From Bacteroidia bacterium (GTDB lineage: Bacteria; Bacteroidota; Bacteroidia; B-17B0; Aurantibacillaceae): a stretch of 64,000 bases of DNA. Below are positions 49,988-59,631 of the stretch, in pieces. Numbering within the stretch: position 1 is the first letter of the stretch; each line of letters opens with the position of its first letter. Both the position numbers and the translations under genes were made by a program. The stretch lies in NCBI GenBank assembly GCA_018000995.1, contig JAGNIU010000014.1, positions 25,427-89,426 on the forward strand, written 5' to 3'. The notes beneath the pieces were generated by a model, which was not told where the DNA came from, ran no database searches, and worked only from the letters and a program-made list of their open reading frames with translations.

Positions 49988-51229
49988 ATGGATATTTTAA
50001 GATTTATAACTGCTGGAAGCGTTGATGATGGAAAAAGCACATTAATCGGAAGATTATTGTATGATAGTAAATCTATTCTAGCCGATCAGATGGCTGCAAT
50101 AGAGAAGCAAAGTAAGAACAAAGACAAAGGTGAAATTGATCTGGCAATTTTAACCGACGGCCTTCGTGCAGAACGCGAACAAGGAATTACAATTGATGTT
50201 GCCTACAAATATTTCTCCACACCAAAACGTAAATTTATTATAGCGGATGCTCCTGGACATATTCAGTATACGCGTAACATGGTTACGGGCGCGAGTAATT
50301 CTGACTTGGTTGTTATTTTAATTGACGCACGTAAAGGAGTGATTGAACAAACAAAACGCCATTCTATTATTGCTTCATTGTTAGCGTTACCTCATGTTGT
50401 AGTGGCGATTAATAAAATGGACTTAGTAAATTACGATGAGAGCGTTTACAATAAAATAGTTTCAGATTATAAAAATATTCAGGAACAATTAGGGATTAAG
50501 AATCCTACATTTATTCCAATCAGCGCTTTAAGCGGAGAGAACATTGTTGATCCTTCAGCAAACATGAAATGGTATAAAGGAGAAACACTTTTAACTATTT
50601 TGGAAAATGTGAAGTTGGATAGCGATATTAATTTAACCGACGCGCGCTTTCCTGTGCAATATGTAATTCGTCCACAAACAGATGATTTACACGATTACCG
50701 TGGTTACGCCGGAAAATTAACGAGTGGTATTTTAAAAGTTGGAGATAAAATTTCTGTTCTCCCTGCAGGACATAAAAGCACCATTAAATTAATTGAAAGA
50801 GATTTTAAATCTGTTGATGAAGCTTTCGCGCCTCAAAGTGTGATTGTACATTTAGCAGACGAAATTGATATTAGTCGTGGTGATGTAATTGTGAAGGAAG
50901 GAAACGAACCAAATGTTACGCAAGACATAGAAGTGATTTTATGTTGGATGGACGCGAAAGCCATGGAGGTTGGTTCTAAATATTTAATTCAACACAACAA
51001 TAAGCAAATCCGTTGCGCTGTTAAAGGAATAGAATACAAACTCGATGTAAATACACTCGAAAAACAAACGAATGTTGCATCGGCACAATTAAACGACGTT
51101 TGTAAAGTGACTTTAAAAACAGCACGACCAATTGCAGTAGATAGTTATCATAAACTCCGCACCAATGGTGGCGCTATTCTTATTGACGAAACCAGTTACG
51201 TTACGGTAGGCGCTTGTATTATTCAGTAG
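49988..51229 (+). CDS. cysN: sulfate adenylyltransferase subunit 1 (GTPase)
   Basis: The 413-aa protein is an EF-Tu-like GTPase: P-loop AGSVDDGKSTLIGRLLYD at residues 7-24, switch II DAPGHIQYTRN and the NKMD specificity motif. A domain II/III beta-barrel follows (QYVIRPQTDDLHDYRGYAG). It drives APS synthesis in complex with CysD. It ends near residue 413 with no APS kinase (CysC) domain fused, unlike CysNC of many bacteria, matching the APS-type reductase encoded by cysH. The ATG at 49988 follows an inserted four-helix-bundle cassette. Confidence 0.96.
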   Translation: MDILRFITAGSVDDGKSTLIGRLLYDSKSILADQMAAIEKQSKNKDKGEIDLAILTDGLRAEREQGITIDVAYKYFSTPKRKFIIADAPGHIQYTRNMVTGASNSDLVVILIDARKGVIEQTKRHSIIASLLALPHVVVAINKMDLVNYDESVYNKIVSDYKNIQEQLGIKNPTFIPISALSGENIVDPSANMKWYKGETLLTILENVKLDSDINLTDARFPVQYVIRPQTDDLHDYRGYAGKLTSGILKVGDKISVLPAGHKSTIKLIERDFKSVDEAFAPQSVIVHLADEIDISRGDVIVKEGNEPNVTQDIEVILCWMDAKAMEVGSKYLIQHNNKQIRCAVKGIEYKLDVNTLEKQTNVASAQLNDVCKVTLKTARPIAVDSYHKLRTNGGAILIDETSYVTVGACIIQ

Positions 51230-51241
51230 TTTCATAGGTAG

Positions 51242-51271
51242 TTGTGAGGTAAGTAAAATTTGTTATATTTA
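51242..51271 (+). promoter_or_regulatory. promoter of the FMN glutamate-synthase-like gene
   Basis: TTG at 51242-51244 and TATATTTA at 51264-51271 are 19 nt apart. The box ends 17 nt before the ATG at 51289. It starts a new transcript after the cys genes. Confidence 0.6.
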
Positions 51272-51288
51272 CTTACAAATAAACAACT

Positions 51289-52890
51289 ATGAAAGTAAAA
51301 TTCATTATTATTTCAATTCTGTTATGTGGCACCGTTGCCGCACTAGGATATTTTTTTCCGAAAGCATTATGGCTTTATGTTTTAGTATTACCAATAGTTT
51401 TGGTTGGTCTTGGTGATGTGTTTCAAAAATCACAATCCTTAAAACATAATTTTCCTGTTATTGGTCGTATGCGTTGGTGGGCAGAATGGATGCGCCCGAA
51501 AGTGTATCAATATTTTATTGAGTCGGATACCGACGGAGCACCCTTCAATCGCTTAAGCAGAAATGTAATTTATCAGCGCGCAAAAAAAGTAAATGATACA
51601 ACACCGTTCGGAACACAATTGGATGTTTACCAAACAGGATACGAATGGTTAAATCACTCTATAAATCCTTTACATCACGACAAAGTAGATCATAATCCGC
51701 GCGTATTAGTTGGCGGTCCTGATTGTTTGAAACCGTATTCGGCAAGTATTTTAAATATTTCTGCGATGAGTTATGGTTCGTTAAGTAAAAATGCGATCAT
51801 GGCTTTAAACGGTGGCGCAAAACTAGATGGCTTCGCGCATAATACAGGAGAGGGAGGATTAAGTCCTTACCACTTAGAACCGGGCGGAGATGTGATTTGG
51901 CAAATTGGTACAGGTTATTTTGGATGCAGACATAAAGACGGCACTTTTAATTTCGATGCATTTGGAGAACGTTCACAACTACCAAATGTAAAAATGATTG
52001 AGATAAAATTATCTCAAGGCGCAAAACCGGGACATGGTGGAATTTTACCAGCTGCAAAAGTTACAGATGAAATCGCAAAGATTCGTTTAGTAGAAAAAGG
52101 TAAAGATGTTTTATCTCCACCTTATCATACAGCATTTAATTCTCCAATAGGATTATTAGAGTTTGTAAAAAAATTGCGTGAGTTAAGCGGAGGAAAACCT
52201 GTTGGATTCAAATTATGTATCGGACAAAAAAATCAGTTCATTGCTATTTGTAAAGCGATGGTAAAAACAGGAATCACGCCTGATTTTATTACTGTTGATG
52301 GAGGTGAAGGCGGAACAGGAGCCGCGCCATTAGAATTTAGTAATTCAGTTGGTATGCCTTTGCGTGACGCTTTAGCATTTGTATATGATGCATTACACGG
52401 ATTTGGTTTAAAGAAACACATAAAAATAATCGCTTCCGGAAAAGTTCATACCGGTTTTGATATTGTGAAAAATATTGCACTCGGAGCGGATATGTGTAAT
52501 TGTGCTCGTGCAATGATGTTAGCGATTGGTTGTATACAAGCTTTAGAATGTAATACAAATACTTGTCCGACAGGAGTGGCAACACAAAATCCAAAACTGT
52601 CTGCAGGTTTAAATGTGGATAATAAAAAAGTCCGAGTTGCTAATTACCATCATGAAACAATTAAAGCCGCAGTAGAATTAATGGGTGCCGCAGGAATTTC
52701 ACATCCTGATAAATTACACCGCTCGCATATTTACAGAAGAGTAAGTGCCAATCAAATTCAGACCTACGCTGAGATGTATCCGTATTTATTAAAAGGTTCT
52801 TTATTAGAAGCGCCATATCCTCAAGGATGGGAATTAAACGTAATGCATAGTCACGAAGAAACTTTTGAGCATGCGATTAAGTATGCTTAA
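51289..52890 (+). CDS. FMN-binding glutamate synthase-family protein
   Basis: The 533-aa protein begins with two hydrophobic segments (IISILLCGTVAALGYFF and LWLYVLVLPIVLVGLG), suggesting membrane anchoring. It continues with a glutamate synthase central FMN barrel (ILNISAMSYGSLSKNAIMALNGGA, GLSPYHLEPGGDVIWQIGTGYFG, VDGGEGGTGAAPLEF). A Cys cluster, ECNTNTCPTGVATQ, resembles the 3Fe-4S ligand region of GltB. The amidotransferase and C-terminal domains of GltB are absent. The reaction of stand-alone members is not firmly established. It overlaps the convergent photolyase gene by 4 nt. Confidence 0.85.
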   Translation: MKVKFIIISILLCGTVAALGYFFPKALWLYVLVLPIVLVGLGDVFQKSQSLKHNFPVIGRMRWWAEWMRPKVYQYFIESDTDGAPFNRLSRNVIYQRAKKVNDTTPFGTQLDVYQTGYEWLNHSINPLHHDKVDHNPRVLVGGPDCLKPYSASILNISAMSYGSLSKNAIMALNGGAKLDGFAHNTGEGGLSPYHLEPGGDVIWQIGTGYFGCRHKDGTFNFDAFGERSQLPNVKMIEIKLSQGAKPGHGGILPAAKVTDEIAKIRLVEKGKDVLSPPYHTAFNSPIGLLEFVKKLRELSGGKPVGFKLCIGQKNQFIAICKAMVKTGITPDFITVDGGEGGTGAAPLEFSNSVGMPLRDALAFVYDALHGFGLKKHIKIIASGKVHTGFDIVKNIALGADMCNCARAMMLAIGCIQALECNTNTCPTGVATQNPKLSAGLNVDNKKVRVANYHHETIKAAVELMGAAGISHPDKLHRSHIYRRVSANQIQTYAEMYPYLLKGSLLEAPYPQGWELNVMHSHEETFEHAIKYA

Positions 52891-54215
52891 AACAAATTAA
52901 TTTGTTTGCCTTCACTTAATCCTTTTTTATATACATCTAAAGTTCTTATTCTCGCTTGGGAATGATCAACCATTGGTGCAGGATATTTCTCTGTTCCAAA
53001 TTCGGGAATCCATTTTTTTATGTACTCAAAATCTGAATCAAATTTTTGTTGTTGTGAATCAGGATTAAAAATCCGGAAATAGGGAGCGGCATCACAGCCA
53101 CTTCCTGCGGCCCATTGCCAGCCGCCGTTGTTGGCGCTTAAATCAAAGTCATTTAATTTCTCTGCAAAATAAGCCTCACCCCAACGCCAATCAATTAACA
53201 AATCTTTCACCAAAAAACTTGCTGTGATCATTCGTACACGATTGTGCATAAAACCTGTTGTGTTTAATTCACGCATGCCGGCATCCACAATTGGAAATCC
53301 TGTTTGACCTTTACACCACTTCTCAAATTCTTTTTCGTTGTTCCGCCATGTAATGAAATCGTATTCTTTTTTAAATGAATTTTTTTCCACATGCGGAAAA
53401 TGCCAAAGAATCATCATATAAAATTCGCGCCAGATCAATTCATTCAACCATGTTTCACTATACTGTAAAGCGTATTCTGTTGTTTTGCGAATACTGATAG
53501 TTCCGAAACGCAAATGCATACTTATTCTGCTAGTTCCGGCAATGGCAGGAAAATCACGATTGGCCTTATAGTTTTTTAAAAGTGCCGGCGTTAATTTTGG
53601 CAACGAAAAATTTATGTCTGTTTTTTCAAAACCAATTTCTTTCAATGACGGAATCTTAAACGGTTTTGTCTGAATAAAATTTTTGAAATGTTTTTTTGTT
53701 GGAAATTCTTTCGTGTGCGAATCTGTTAATGCTTTCTTCCATTTACGACTATAAGGTGTAAAAATAGTATAAGGCTTTCCGTCATCTTTGGTTATTTCAT
53801 CTTTTTCGAAAACAACTTGGTCTTTAAAAGTTGTAAACTCAATTTTATTTTTCTCAAGAAAAGTTTTTATCTCTTCATCACGTTGTTTAGCATAAGGCTC
53901 GTAATCGTGATTGGCATAAACCGCTTTCACATGAAATTCTTGTAATAATTTTCTGTAAGCATTTTGCGGCGTATCATAAATCACAAACAGAGAAGAACCC
54001 GCTTTTTCCAACTCTTCCTGCAAACTCAAAAGTGCTTTATGAATGAAGTCCACACGACGGTCTTGCTTGTTTTCGAGTCCGTCTAATATGTTTTTGTCAA
54101 AGATAAACACCGGTAAAACAGGTAAGCCGGATTGAAGGGCATGGCTCAAACCCGCGCTATCATTGAGCCGCAGATCGCGCCGCATCCAAAATATAACTAT
54201 TTCTGTTTTAGCCAT
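52887..54215 (-). CDS. phrB: deoxyribodipyrimidine photolyase (cryptochrome/photolyase family)
   Basis: The 442-aa flavoprotein starts EIVIFWMRRDLRLNDSAGL, the N-terminal photolyase domain. It contains the FAD-binding region WLNELIWREFYMMILWHFP, the TGFPIVDAGMRELNTTGFMHNR motif and SANNGGWQWAAGSGCDAAPY, all typical of CPD photolyases. It repairs UV-induced pyrimidine dimers with light. Length fits class I CPD enzymes, although a cryptochrome-like role cannot be excluded. A CACTTTTG -7-like box lies at 54237-54244 (minus strand), about 21 nt upstream of the ATG. Confidence 0.93.
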   Translation of the reverse strand: MAKTEIVIFWMRRDLRLNDSAGLSHALQSGLPVLPVFIFDKNILDGLENKQDRRVDFIHKALLSLQEELEKAGSSLFVIYDTPQNAYRKLLQEFHVKAVYANHDYEPYAKQRDEEIKTFLEKNKIEFTTFKDQVVFEKDEITKDDGKPYTIFTPYSRKWKKALTDSHTKEFPTKKHFKNFIQTKPFKIPSLKEIGFEKTDINFSLPKLTPALLKNYKANRDFPAIAGTSRISMHLRFGTISIRKTTEYALQYSETWLNELIWREFYMMILWHFPHVEKNSFKKEYDFITWRNNEKEFEKWCKGQTGFPIVDAGMRELNTTGFMHNRVRMITASFLVKDLLIDWRWGEAYFAEKLNDFDLSANNGGWQWAAGSGCDAAPYFRIFNPDSQQQKFDSDFEYIKKWIPEFGTEKYPAPMVDHSQARIRTLDVYKKGLSEGKQINLF

Positions 54216-54327
54216 TTTTAACTTTTTCAGAGCCTACAAAAGTGATAATTTGGTCTGTATCAAAAGCTTAAAAAGTTCATACTTATTAGATTATACTAAC
54301 AATCATTTTATAAACACCGCAAATACT

Positions 54328-54335
54328 TAATTTTG
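54328..54335 (+). promoter_or_regulatory. -7 box of lysS
   Basis: TAATTTTG, perfect to TAnnTTTG, 14 nt before the ATG at 54350. No TTG at the usual spacing. Confidence 0.5.
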
Positions 54336-54349
54336 CAAAAAAGAGTGCT

Positions 54350-55885
54350 ATGTATCAAGAACTTAGTGAGCAAGAAATTTTAAGAAGAGAGAAATTAACT
54401 GAGATAAGAAGTTTGGGCATCGACCCATATCCTGCTGAAGAATTTCCCGTTAATTGCAATGCTGCAGATATCAAAGAAAATTACGAGCGTGATAAATTAA
54501 ATTATAAAGATATTTCTTTTGCGGGCCGCATCATGAGCGTGCGTGATATGGGAAAAGCTGCATTCGCTGTGTTGCAAGATTCAACAGGCCGCATGCAAAT
54601 TTATATTAAGCGTGATGAAATTTGTCCGGGCGACGACAAAACCTTATACGATTCACTTTGGAAAAAACTATTAGACATTGGTGATATCATTGGCGTGAAC
54701 GGTTATGTTTTCACGACTAAGACAGGAGAAATTTCAATTCACGTTTCATCTTTCAAATTATTAAGCAAAGCATTAAAACCTTTACCAATTGTAAAAACAG
54801 ATGCTGATGGAAATTCGTTTGATGAAGTAACCGATCCTGAATTCCGTTACCGTCAGCGTTACGTAGATTTAATTATTAATCCGAAAGTAAAAAAGACATT
54901 TGAGCAACGCACAAAAATCATCAATACAATCCGTCAGTACTTAAATGATGGAGGAGCATTAGAAGTTGACACACCTGTTTTACAAAGTATTCCCGGTGGC
55001 GCAACAGCTCGTCCATTTATGACGCATCACAATGCATTGGATATTCCGTTGTATTTACGAATTGCAAACGAATTATATTTAAAGAGATTAATAGTTGGTG
55101 GTTTTGATTGGGTGTATGAGTTCAGTCGCAACTTCCGTAACGAAGGAATGGATAGAACACACAATCCTGAATTTACTATTTTAGAATTTTACGTGGCTTA
55201 TCGCGATTATTTCTGGATGATGAACACCACAGAAAAATTATTGGAGAAAATTGCAATCGAATTACATGGTACAACAGATGTAACTGTTGGAGATAAAACT
55301 ATAAGTTTCGCCGCGCCATTTAAACGCATTACTATTTTAGATGCGATAAAGGAATTTACCGGTATTGATGCCGGATCAATGGATGAAGCTCAATTACGTG
55401 AAGAATGTAAAAAATTACATTTGGAAATTGATAATACAATGGGCAAAGCCAAATTGATTGATACCATTTTCGGTGAGAAGTGTGAAGGCAATTTTATTCA
55501 ACCGACTTTTATTACGGATTATCCTGTTGAGATGAGTCCGCTTACCAAAAAACACAGAACCTCAGCGGGATTAGTAGAGCGTTTCGAATTAATGATAAAT
55601 GGCAAAGAAATTGCAAATGCATATTCTGAGTTGAATGATCCGATCGATCAGCGCGAACGTTTTGAAGAACAAGTAAAATTAATGGAGCGCGGCGATGATG
55701 AAGCGATGTTCATAGATGAAGATTTTTTACGCTCATTAGAATACGGCATGCCGCCAACAGCGGGTATTGGAATTGGAATCGATAGGTTGTGTATGTTAAT
55801 GACAAACCAGCCGTCAATACAAGACGTGTTGTTGTTCCCAACGATGCGCCCTGAGAAAAAAGAAGTAGCTAATGAAGCTGAGTAA
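54350..55885 (+). CDS. lysS: lysyl-tRNA synthetase (class II)
   Basis: The 511-aa enzyme charges tRNA-Lys. The N-terminal OB-fold anticodon-binding domain covers about residues 50-160 (GRIMSVRDMGKAAFAVLQD). The class II core contains motif 2 in YEFSRNFRNEGMDRTHNPEFT. Motif 3 is near the C-terminus in GIGIGIDRLCMLMTNQPSI. Length is typical. The stop codon is directly followed by the ATG of a lipoprotein gene, so the two are probably co-transcribed. Confidence 0.97.
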   Translation: MYQELSEQEILRREKLTEIRSLGIDPYPAEEFPVNCNAADIKENYERDKLNYKDISFAGRIMSVRDMGKAAFAVLQDSTGRMQIYIKRDEICPGDDKTLYDSLWKKLLDIGDIIGVNGYVFTTKTGEISIHVSSFKLLSKALKPLPIVKTDADGNSFDEVTDPEFRYRQRYVDLIINPKVKKTFEQRTKIINTIRQYLNDGGALEVDTPVLQSIPGGATARPFMTHHNALDIPLYLRIANELYLKRLIVGGFDWVYEFSRNFRNEGMDRTHNPEFTILEFYVAYRDYFWMMNTTEKLLEKIAIELHGTTDVTVGDKTISFAAPFKRITILDAIKEFTGIDAGSMDEAQLREECKKLHLEIDNTMGKAKLIDTIFGEKCEGNFIQPTFITDYPVEMSPLTKKHRTSAGLVERFELMINGKEIANAYSELNDPIDQRERFEEQVKLMERGDDEAMFIDEDFLRSLEYGMPPTAGIGIGIDRLCMLMTNQPSIQDVLLFPTMRPEKKEVANEAE

Positions 55886-56431
55886 ATGTTTCGAATGAAA
55901 ATAAATAAACTGATACTTGTAACGCTTAGCGTTTTGTTTTTGCTGGCTTGTAACGAACCGGAAAAACCAAAGGTTGTTGAAAAACCAAGAATTTTCCCTC
56001 AATACAATATTGCTCTCGACGAAATTATAAAGACCAACTCAGGAGTTATCCGAGGCATCAATTTAAATAATAAAGCAGACAGTATCAGAAAAGCAGAATC
56101 GGGAACTCCTATTGAATCAGAAAAAGATCATTTGTTTTTCGAATACAAATTAGACAGCCTTACTAATTATTCCATCGATTATACATTGGTAAATGATAGC
56201 CTTGAAGAAATTAGTCTGCAAATAAATTGCAGCGACCCTGATGTAGGCGCAAAAATTTATGCCGACTTAAAAGATTATTACGAGAAAAAATTACCAAACC
56301 CAATGGAAGATCAAGGGCAGGTAGTTTATAATTGTTTTGAAGGACAAAAGAAACCATTCGTTGTTTCTTTGATGGATAACAGCACGCCTGTAAAAGGAAT
56401 AATCAATCTTTTGATTTATAAGGATAAGTAA
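55886..56431 (+). CDS. putative lipoprotein, unknown function
   Basis: The 181-aa protein has a lipoprotein-type signal (MKINKLILVTLSVLFLLACNE, lipobox Cys) after an optional three-residue extension; the start may be 55886 or the ATG at 55895. The mature region starts with a Pro/Lys-rich linker and has mixed alpha/beta character (FEYKLDSLTNYSIDYTLV). No family is recognised. It starts right after the lysS stop and is convergent with a DUF1648 gene, whose stop abuts it. Confidence 0.68.
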   Translation: MFRMKINKLILVTLSVLFLLACNEPEKPKVVEKPRIFPQYNIALDEIIKTNSGVIRGINLNNKADSIRKAESGTPIESEKDHLFFEYKLDSLTNYSIDYTLVNDSLEEISLQINCSDPDVGAKIYADLKDYYEKKLPNPMEDQGQVVYNCFEGQKKPFVVSLMDNSTPVKGIINLLIYKDK

Positions 56432-56914
56432 CTAGCTGAATTTCTTTTCCCACTTTACTATCCAATAGATAATCACACTAAAGATTAGTGGAATAAAAAG
56501 CGAAAGCCAAATCATCTCTGCTGTGCCTATACTTTTTTCTTTGGCCGACTTCAGCATAAAAAAAGTTATTGCAAAAAATAGAGGCATAAGCACGAGTTTA
56601 ATGCTGCGCGCCATCTTCGAACTCATTTTGTATTGTTCTTCAAGGGGCATGTTCTTATTCATTCTGTATTCGTAAAATTTAGGATGAAGAGAAAGATAAG
56701 TCATTAAAGCGTAAATCGGCAAAGCAATAAGTGAGACAACTATCAAGGTGTATTTGCTTCCGTAGCCATCCGGTTGACCTGAGAGATTGAAATGAATAGG
56801 AACAACATCAGGAAGTTTAGGAAGCGAAAAACAAACCAGGCAAACGGAAGATAGAATAAAAGCAATTGAAATCACTTCCGAAACTTTATCAGCAGTATCT
56901 AATTTAACTTTCAT
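56432..56914 (-). CDS. DUF1648 domain-containing membrane protein
   Basis: The 160-aa protein has four hydrophobic segments. The first contains the DUF1648 motif LPDVVPIHFNLSGQPDGYGSK (PxHFN...GxxD/N-G-type), a feature of proteins related to the SdpI immunity/regulator group. It probably lies in the inner membrane; a role in sensing or immunity is known only for a few SdpI-like members and is not shown here. It is separated by 8 nt from the surface-protein gene upstream on the same strand, so it may be the last gene of that transcript. Confidence 0.85.
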   Translation of the reverse strand: MKVKLDTADKVSEVISIAFILSSVCLVCFSLPKLPDVVPIHFNLSGQPDGYGSKYTLIVVSLIALPIYALMTYLSLHPKFYEYRMNKNMPLEEQYKMSSKMARSIKLVLMPLFFAITFFMLKSAKEKSIGTAEMIWLSLFIPLIFSVIIYWIVKWEKKFS

Positions 56915-56922
56915 GAAATAAA

Positions 56923-59631
56923 TTATTTATGAAACACCTGAATAAAGCCTTTCAATAATCTTGGCTTCCGTGGTTTAACACGTTTCTCGTTTACTTCGCA
57001 GGTATAGAAATAAGTTCCCTCACTACAAAGCATTTTCGTTTGAATTACTTTTCCGTCCCAATTAAAATATGGGTCTGTAGTATGATAAACTAATTGCCCC
57101 CAACGGTTGAAAATATTTAAGTCAATATCCTTAATATGCTTAACGCGGATAGCTTTATAAAAATCATTTGCTCCATCACCATTCATAGTCACAACGTTTG
57201 GTAATTCAAACTCCGGACAATTATCAACGCAAGTAGCCTCAGCCATTATGCTTTCGTTGTACGACGAATCTTTAGCAGTAACAACGTAACAACCTGCAAT
57301 AGATTCTAAACCATCAAACACATAAGTAGTATCGCTAAGATTGCTAACAGAATCAATCAAGGCTAAAGGTTCATCTTCTGTTGGCTTAAAGTAGATGTAA
57401 TATTTTATAACATCATCTGAACAAATACGATTTGGGTTGTTCCATTTTAATTCAACAAAACCTGTTTCGCAATTGGAAGCGATTGATAAAGTAGGAGAGC
57501 ATGGCACAGTTAAATCAACAGCCTCCGCACATTCTTCTTGCGAATTATTAAGCAATGGTTTTAAAATATTAGGATCGCTGTACTCACCTTTAGATAAAAC
57601 CTTATAGCAATAGGTAGCGCGGTTTACAACATTTATAGAATCAATGTAATTTAAACTAGTTGTGCTGTCGTGTAAAACAAAACTAACCTGACTAGGATCT
57701 TTTCTATAAATAAAATATTTATAATTACCCCAAGGCACATAATGCACCCAACTTAAATTCATTTTACGGTCGGCAGGAGCTAAGGTTAAGAAAACAGAAC
57801 TCGCAGTTTGTGCAGAGCCAACAAAAGTATTGTTAGAATAAAAATCAAGTTTATAAACCCAAAGTGAATTATCTGTATTGATGTTTGAATGCGTAAAAGT
57901 AGTATCGCTTAACTGATTTAATGCTGCGTAATAAGGTTTAGTGACTGAATACACTTGTGAGAACGTTCCGCTGAGCCCTTGCTTAGCCGAAATACGGAAT
58001 TCATAAGGCCCTGTTAAAATAGTTGTGTCTAAATTCGAGAGATTAGCAATTGGTTTTACCCAACGTACAAAAACTTGTCCGGTTGAAGTGCTGGTTGCTA
58101 AAACATCTACATTAATAACAATAGGCACATCGCGTTTTAGTTGAACACACACCTGGTTGCTTGCATAACTTAAAGAGCCATCTGCATAAACGGCAACCAC
58201 AACATAACTGTAACTTACGCCATGCGCTAAACCAACGCCTCCGTTAGTATCAGTAAATGTTGTATCGTTAATACTGGTGGTTTGCCCAATATAACCAAAG
58301 CCTGAAGAAGGTGGCACGCCGGTTTCGCATGGACTATGAACCCACGGATCGCAATTAGCCTTACGGTAAACTTTGTAATGCGTAACCTTATTTCCTAAAC
58401 CAACATTGTTACAAGCGCTCTTAAACCAAATTAGTTTTACAGAAGTTCCTAATGGTGTTGCTGAAAGATTTAAGGGCGGAGGACCAACAACCGTTATGTT
58501 GTATGTTTTAAAATCAACTAATTTAACCGGAGAGCCGCTGTCTTCTGCCTTAACAGTAACTTGATAAGGAGAAGATCTAACATGAGCACAAGCCGTTTGC
58601 CAATTAAAAGTTCCGCTAACGGTTCCTGTTCCCTGAACAGTTCCAAAAGTTGCTACCGGCGGCGTTACATTAAAAGGACCGCCTGTTGCAGTTAAAGTAA
58701 TAAGTTGAATATTTGAATCCGTTGCCCTAAATGTTTTTGTTATTAAAGTTCCGGCTACAACGCAGGTGTCTTGCATTGGTGTAATTACGGGCGGGCTATT
58801 TGTACAGTTGCTTACAATAATTTGCATATCGCGCATTACAAAACCAACCAATTGCCAATTACCATCTAAATCTTTACGCCACTCTTTAATATAAAAAGCA
58901 ACATTGTATTCACCATTCATTTGTGGCTCGCACCAAGTTAAGGTACCATTGCCGGCATTTATATTAAACGTATTGCCCGGACCGGAACCCGGATTCGGAT
59001 ATCCGTAGCCGGGAATTGTAACTCCAATATTTCCTAAAGCATCTTCGCCTTTACACATCACCAACTCATACGACAAACTATCATTATCTATATCGTAAGC
59101 GCCGGGGTTATGATAAAAACAATTATTTAAACAGGCTTCATCTAAAGGATCGCGGGTTAAAACGGGGGAGTTGTTTGGCCCCATAAAAACATTAATGCTT
59201 AATAATGTTTCTAAATAAAAAGGTTGGTTAACAGAATTAGGAACGTTTATTACGCCGCTGTTTCTATTACGATCGAACATGTAAATTTTAAATAGTCCGG
59301 GGCCATCATAAGTATGAATACAGGAGTAAACATTTTTCTTAAACGTAGGTTTTAAAATAACACCAAGTTTTGATACAGGACATTCGGAAGAAGATGGGGC
59401 ATTAAATCCGTTTTCTCGTATGGCCTGACAACTATCTCCATCGCCAAAATAAATAGTAAGCTTACAACGGTCGGCCACACTTGGTCCGTCATCAGTATAA
59501 GTGATAAGTGTAATAGAGTAGGTATAGCCTGAAATCCATTTATAGGTAATTTCACCCGCGCGGTTGTGGGTGGCTTTTAAGAAAGTTCCTAAAAACAAAA
59601 ACAGAAAACAGATATAAATTTTTTTAATCAA
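56923..59631 (-). CDS. T9SS type B sorted surface protein, paralogue 2 of a tandem pair
   Basis: The 902-aa protein has a signal peptide (MIKKIYICFLFLFLGTFLKA). The first about 290 residues are closely similar to the adjacent 588-aa paralogue (HNRAGEITYKWISGYTYSIT, GDGDSCQAIRENG, NSGVINVPNSVNQPFYLET). FN3-like domains follow (KLIWFKSACNNVG, VFVRWVKPIANLS). The protein ends in a gliding-motility-associated type B sorting domain (DLNIFNRWGQLVYHTTD). Secretion through the type IX system and surface anchoring are expected; function is unknown. It overlaps the upstream paralogue by 8 nt, so they form one transcript. Confidence 0.88.
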   Translation of the reverse strand: MIKKIYICFLFLFLGTFLKATHNRAGEITYKWISGYTYSITLITYTDDGPSVADRCKLTIYFGDGDSCQAIRENGFNAPSSSECPVSKLGVILKPTFKKNVYSCIHTYDGPGLFKIYMFDRNRNSGVINVPNSVNQPFYLETLLSINVFMGPNNSPVLTRDPLDEACLNNCFYHNPGAYDIDNDSLSYELVMCKGEDALGNIGVTIPGYGYPNPGSGPGNTFNINAGNGTLTWCEPQMNGEYNVAFYIKEWRKDLDGNWQLVGFVMRDMQIIVSNCTNSPPVITPMQDTCVVAGTLITKTFRATDSNIQLITLTATGGPFNVTPPVATFGTVQGTGTVSGTFNWQTACAHVRSSPYQVTVKAEDSGSPVKLVDFKTYNITVVGPPPLNLSATPLGTSVKLIWFKSACNNVGLGNKVTHYKVYRKANCDPWVHSPCETGVPPSSGFGYIGQTTSINDTTFTDTNGGVGLAHGVSYSYVVVAVYADGSLSYASNQVCVQLKRDVPIVINVDVLATSTSTGQVFVRWVKPIANLSNLDTTILTGPYEFRISAKQGLSGTFSQVYSVTKPYYAALNQLSDTTFTHSNINTDNSLWVYKLDFYSNNTFVGSAQTASSVFLTLAPADRKMNLSWVHYVPWGNYKYFIYRKDPSQVSFVLHDSTTSLNYIDSINVVNRATYCYKVLSKGEYSDPNILKPLLNNSQEECAEAVDLTVPCSPTLSIASNCETGFVELKWNNPNRICSDDVIKYYIYFKPTEDEPLALIDSVSNLSDTTYVFDGLESIAGCYVVTAKDSSYNESIMAEATCVDNCPEFELPNVVTMNGDGANDFYKAIRVKHIKDIDLNIFNRWGQLVYHTTDPYFNWDGKVIQTKMLCSEGTYFYTCEVNEKRVKPRKPRLLKGFIQVFHK

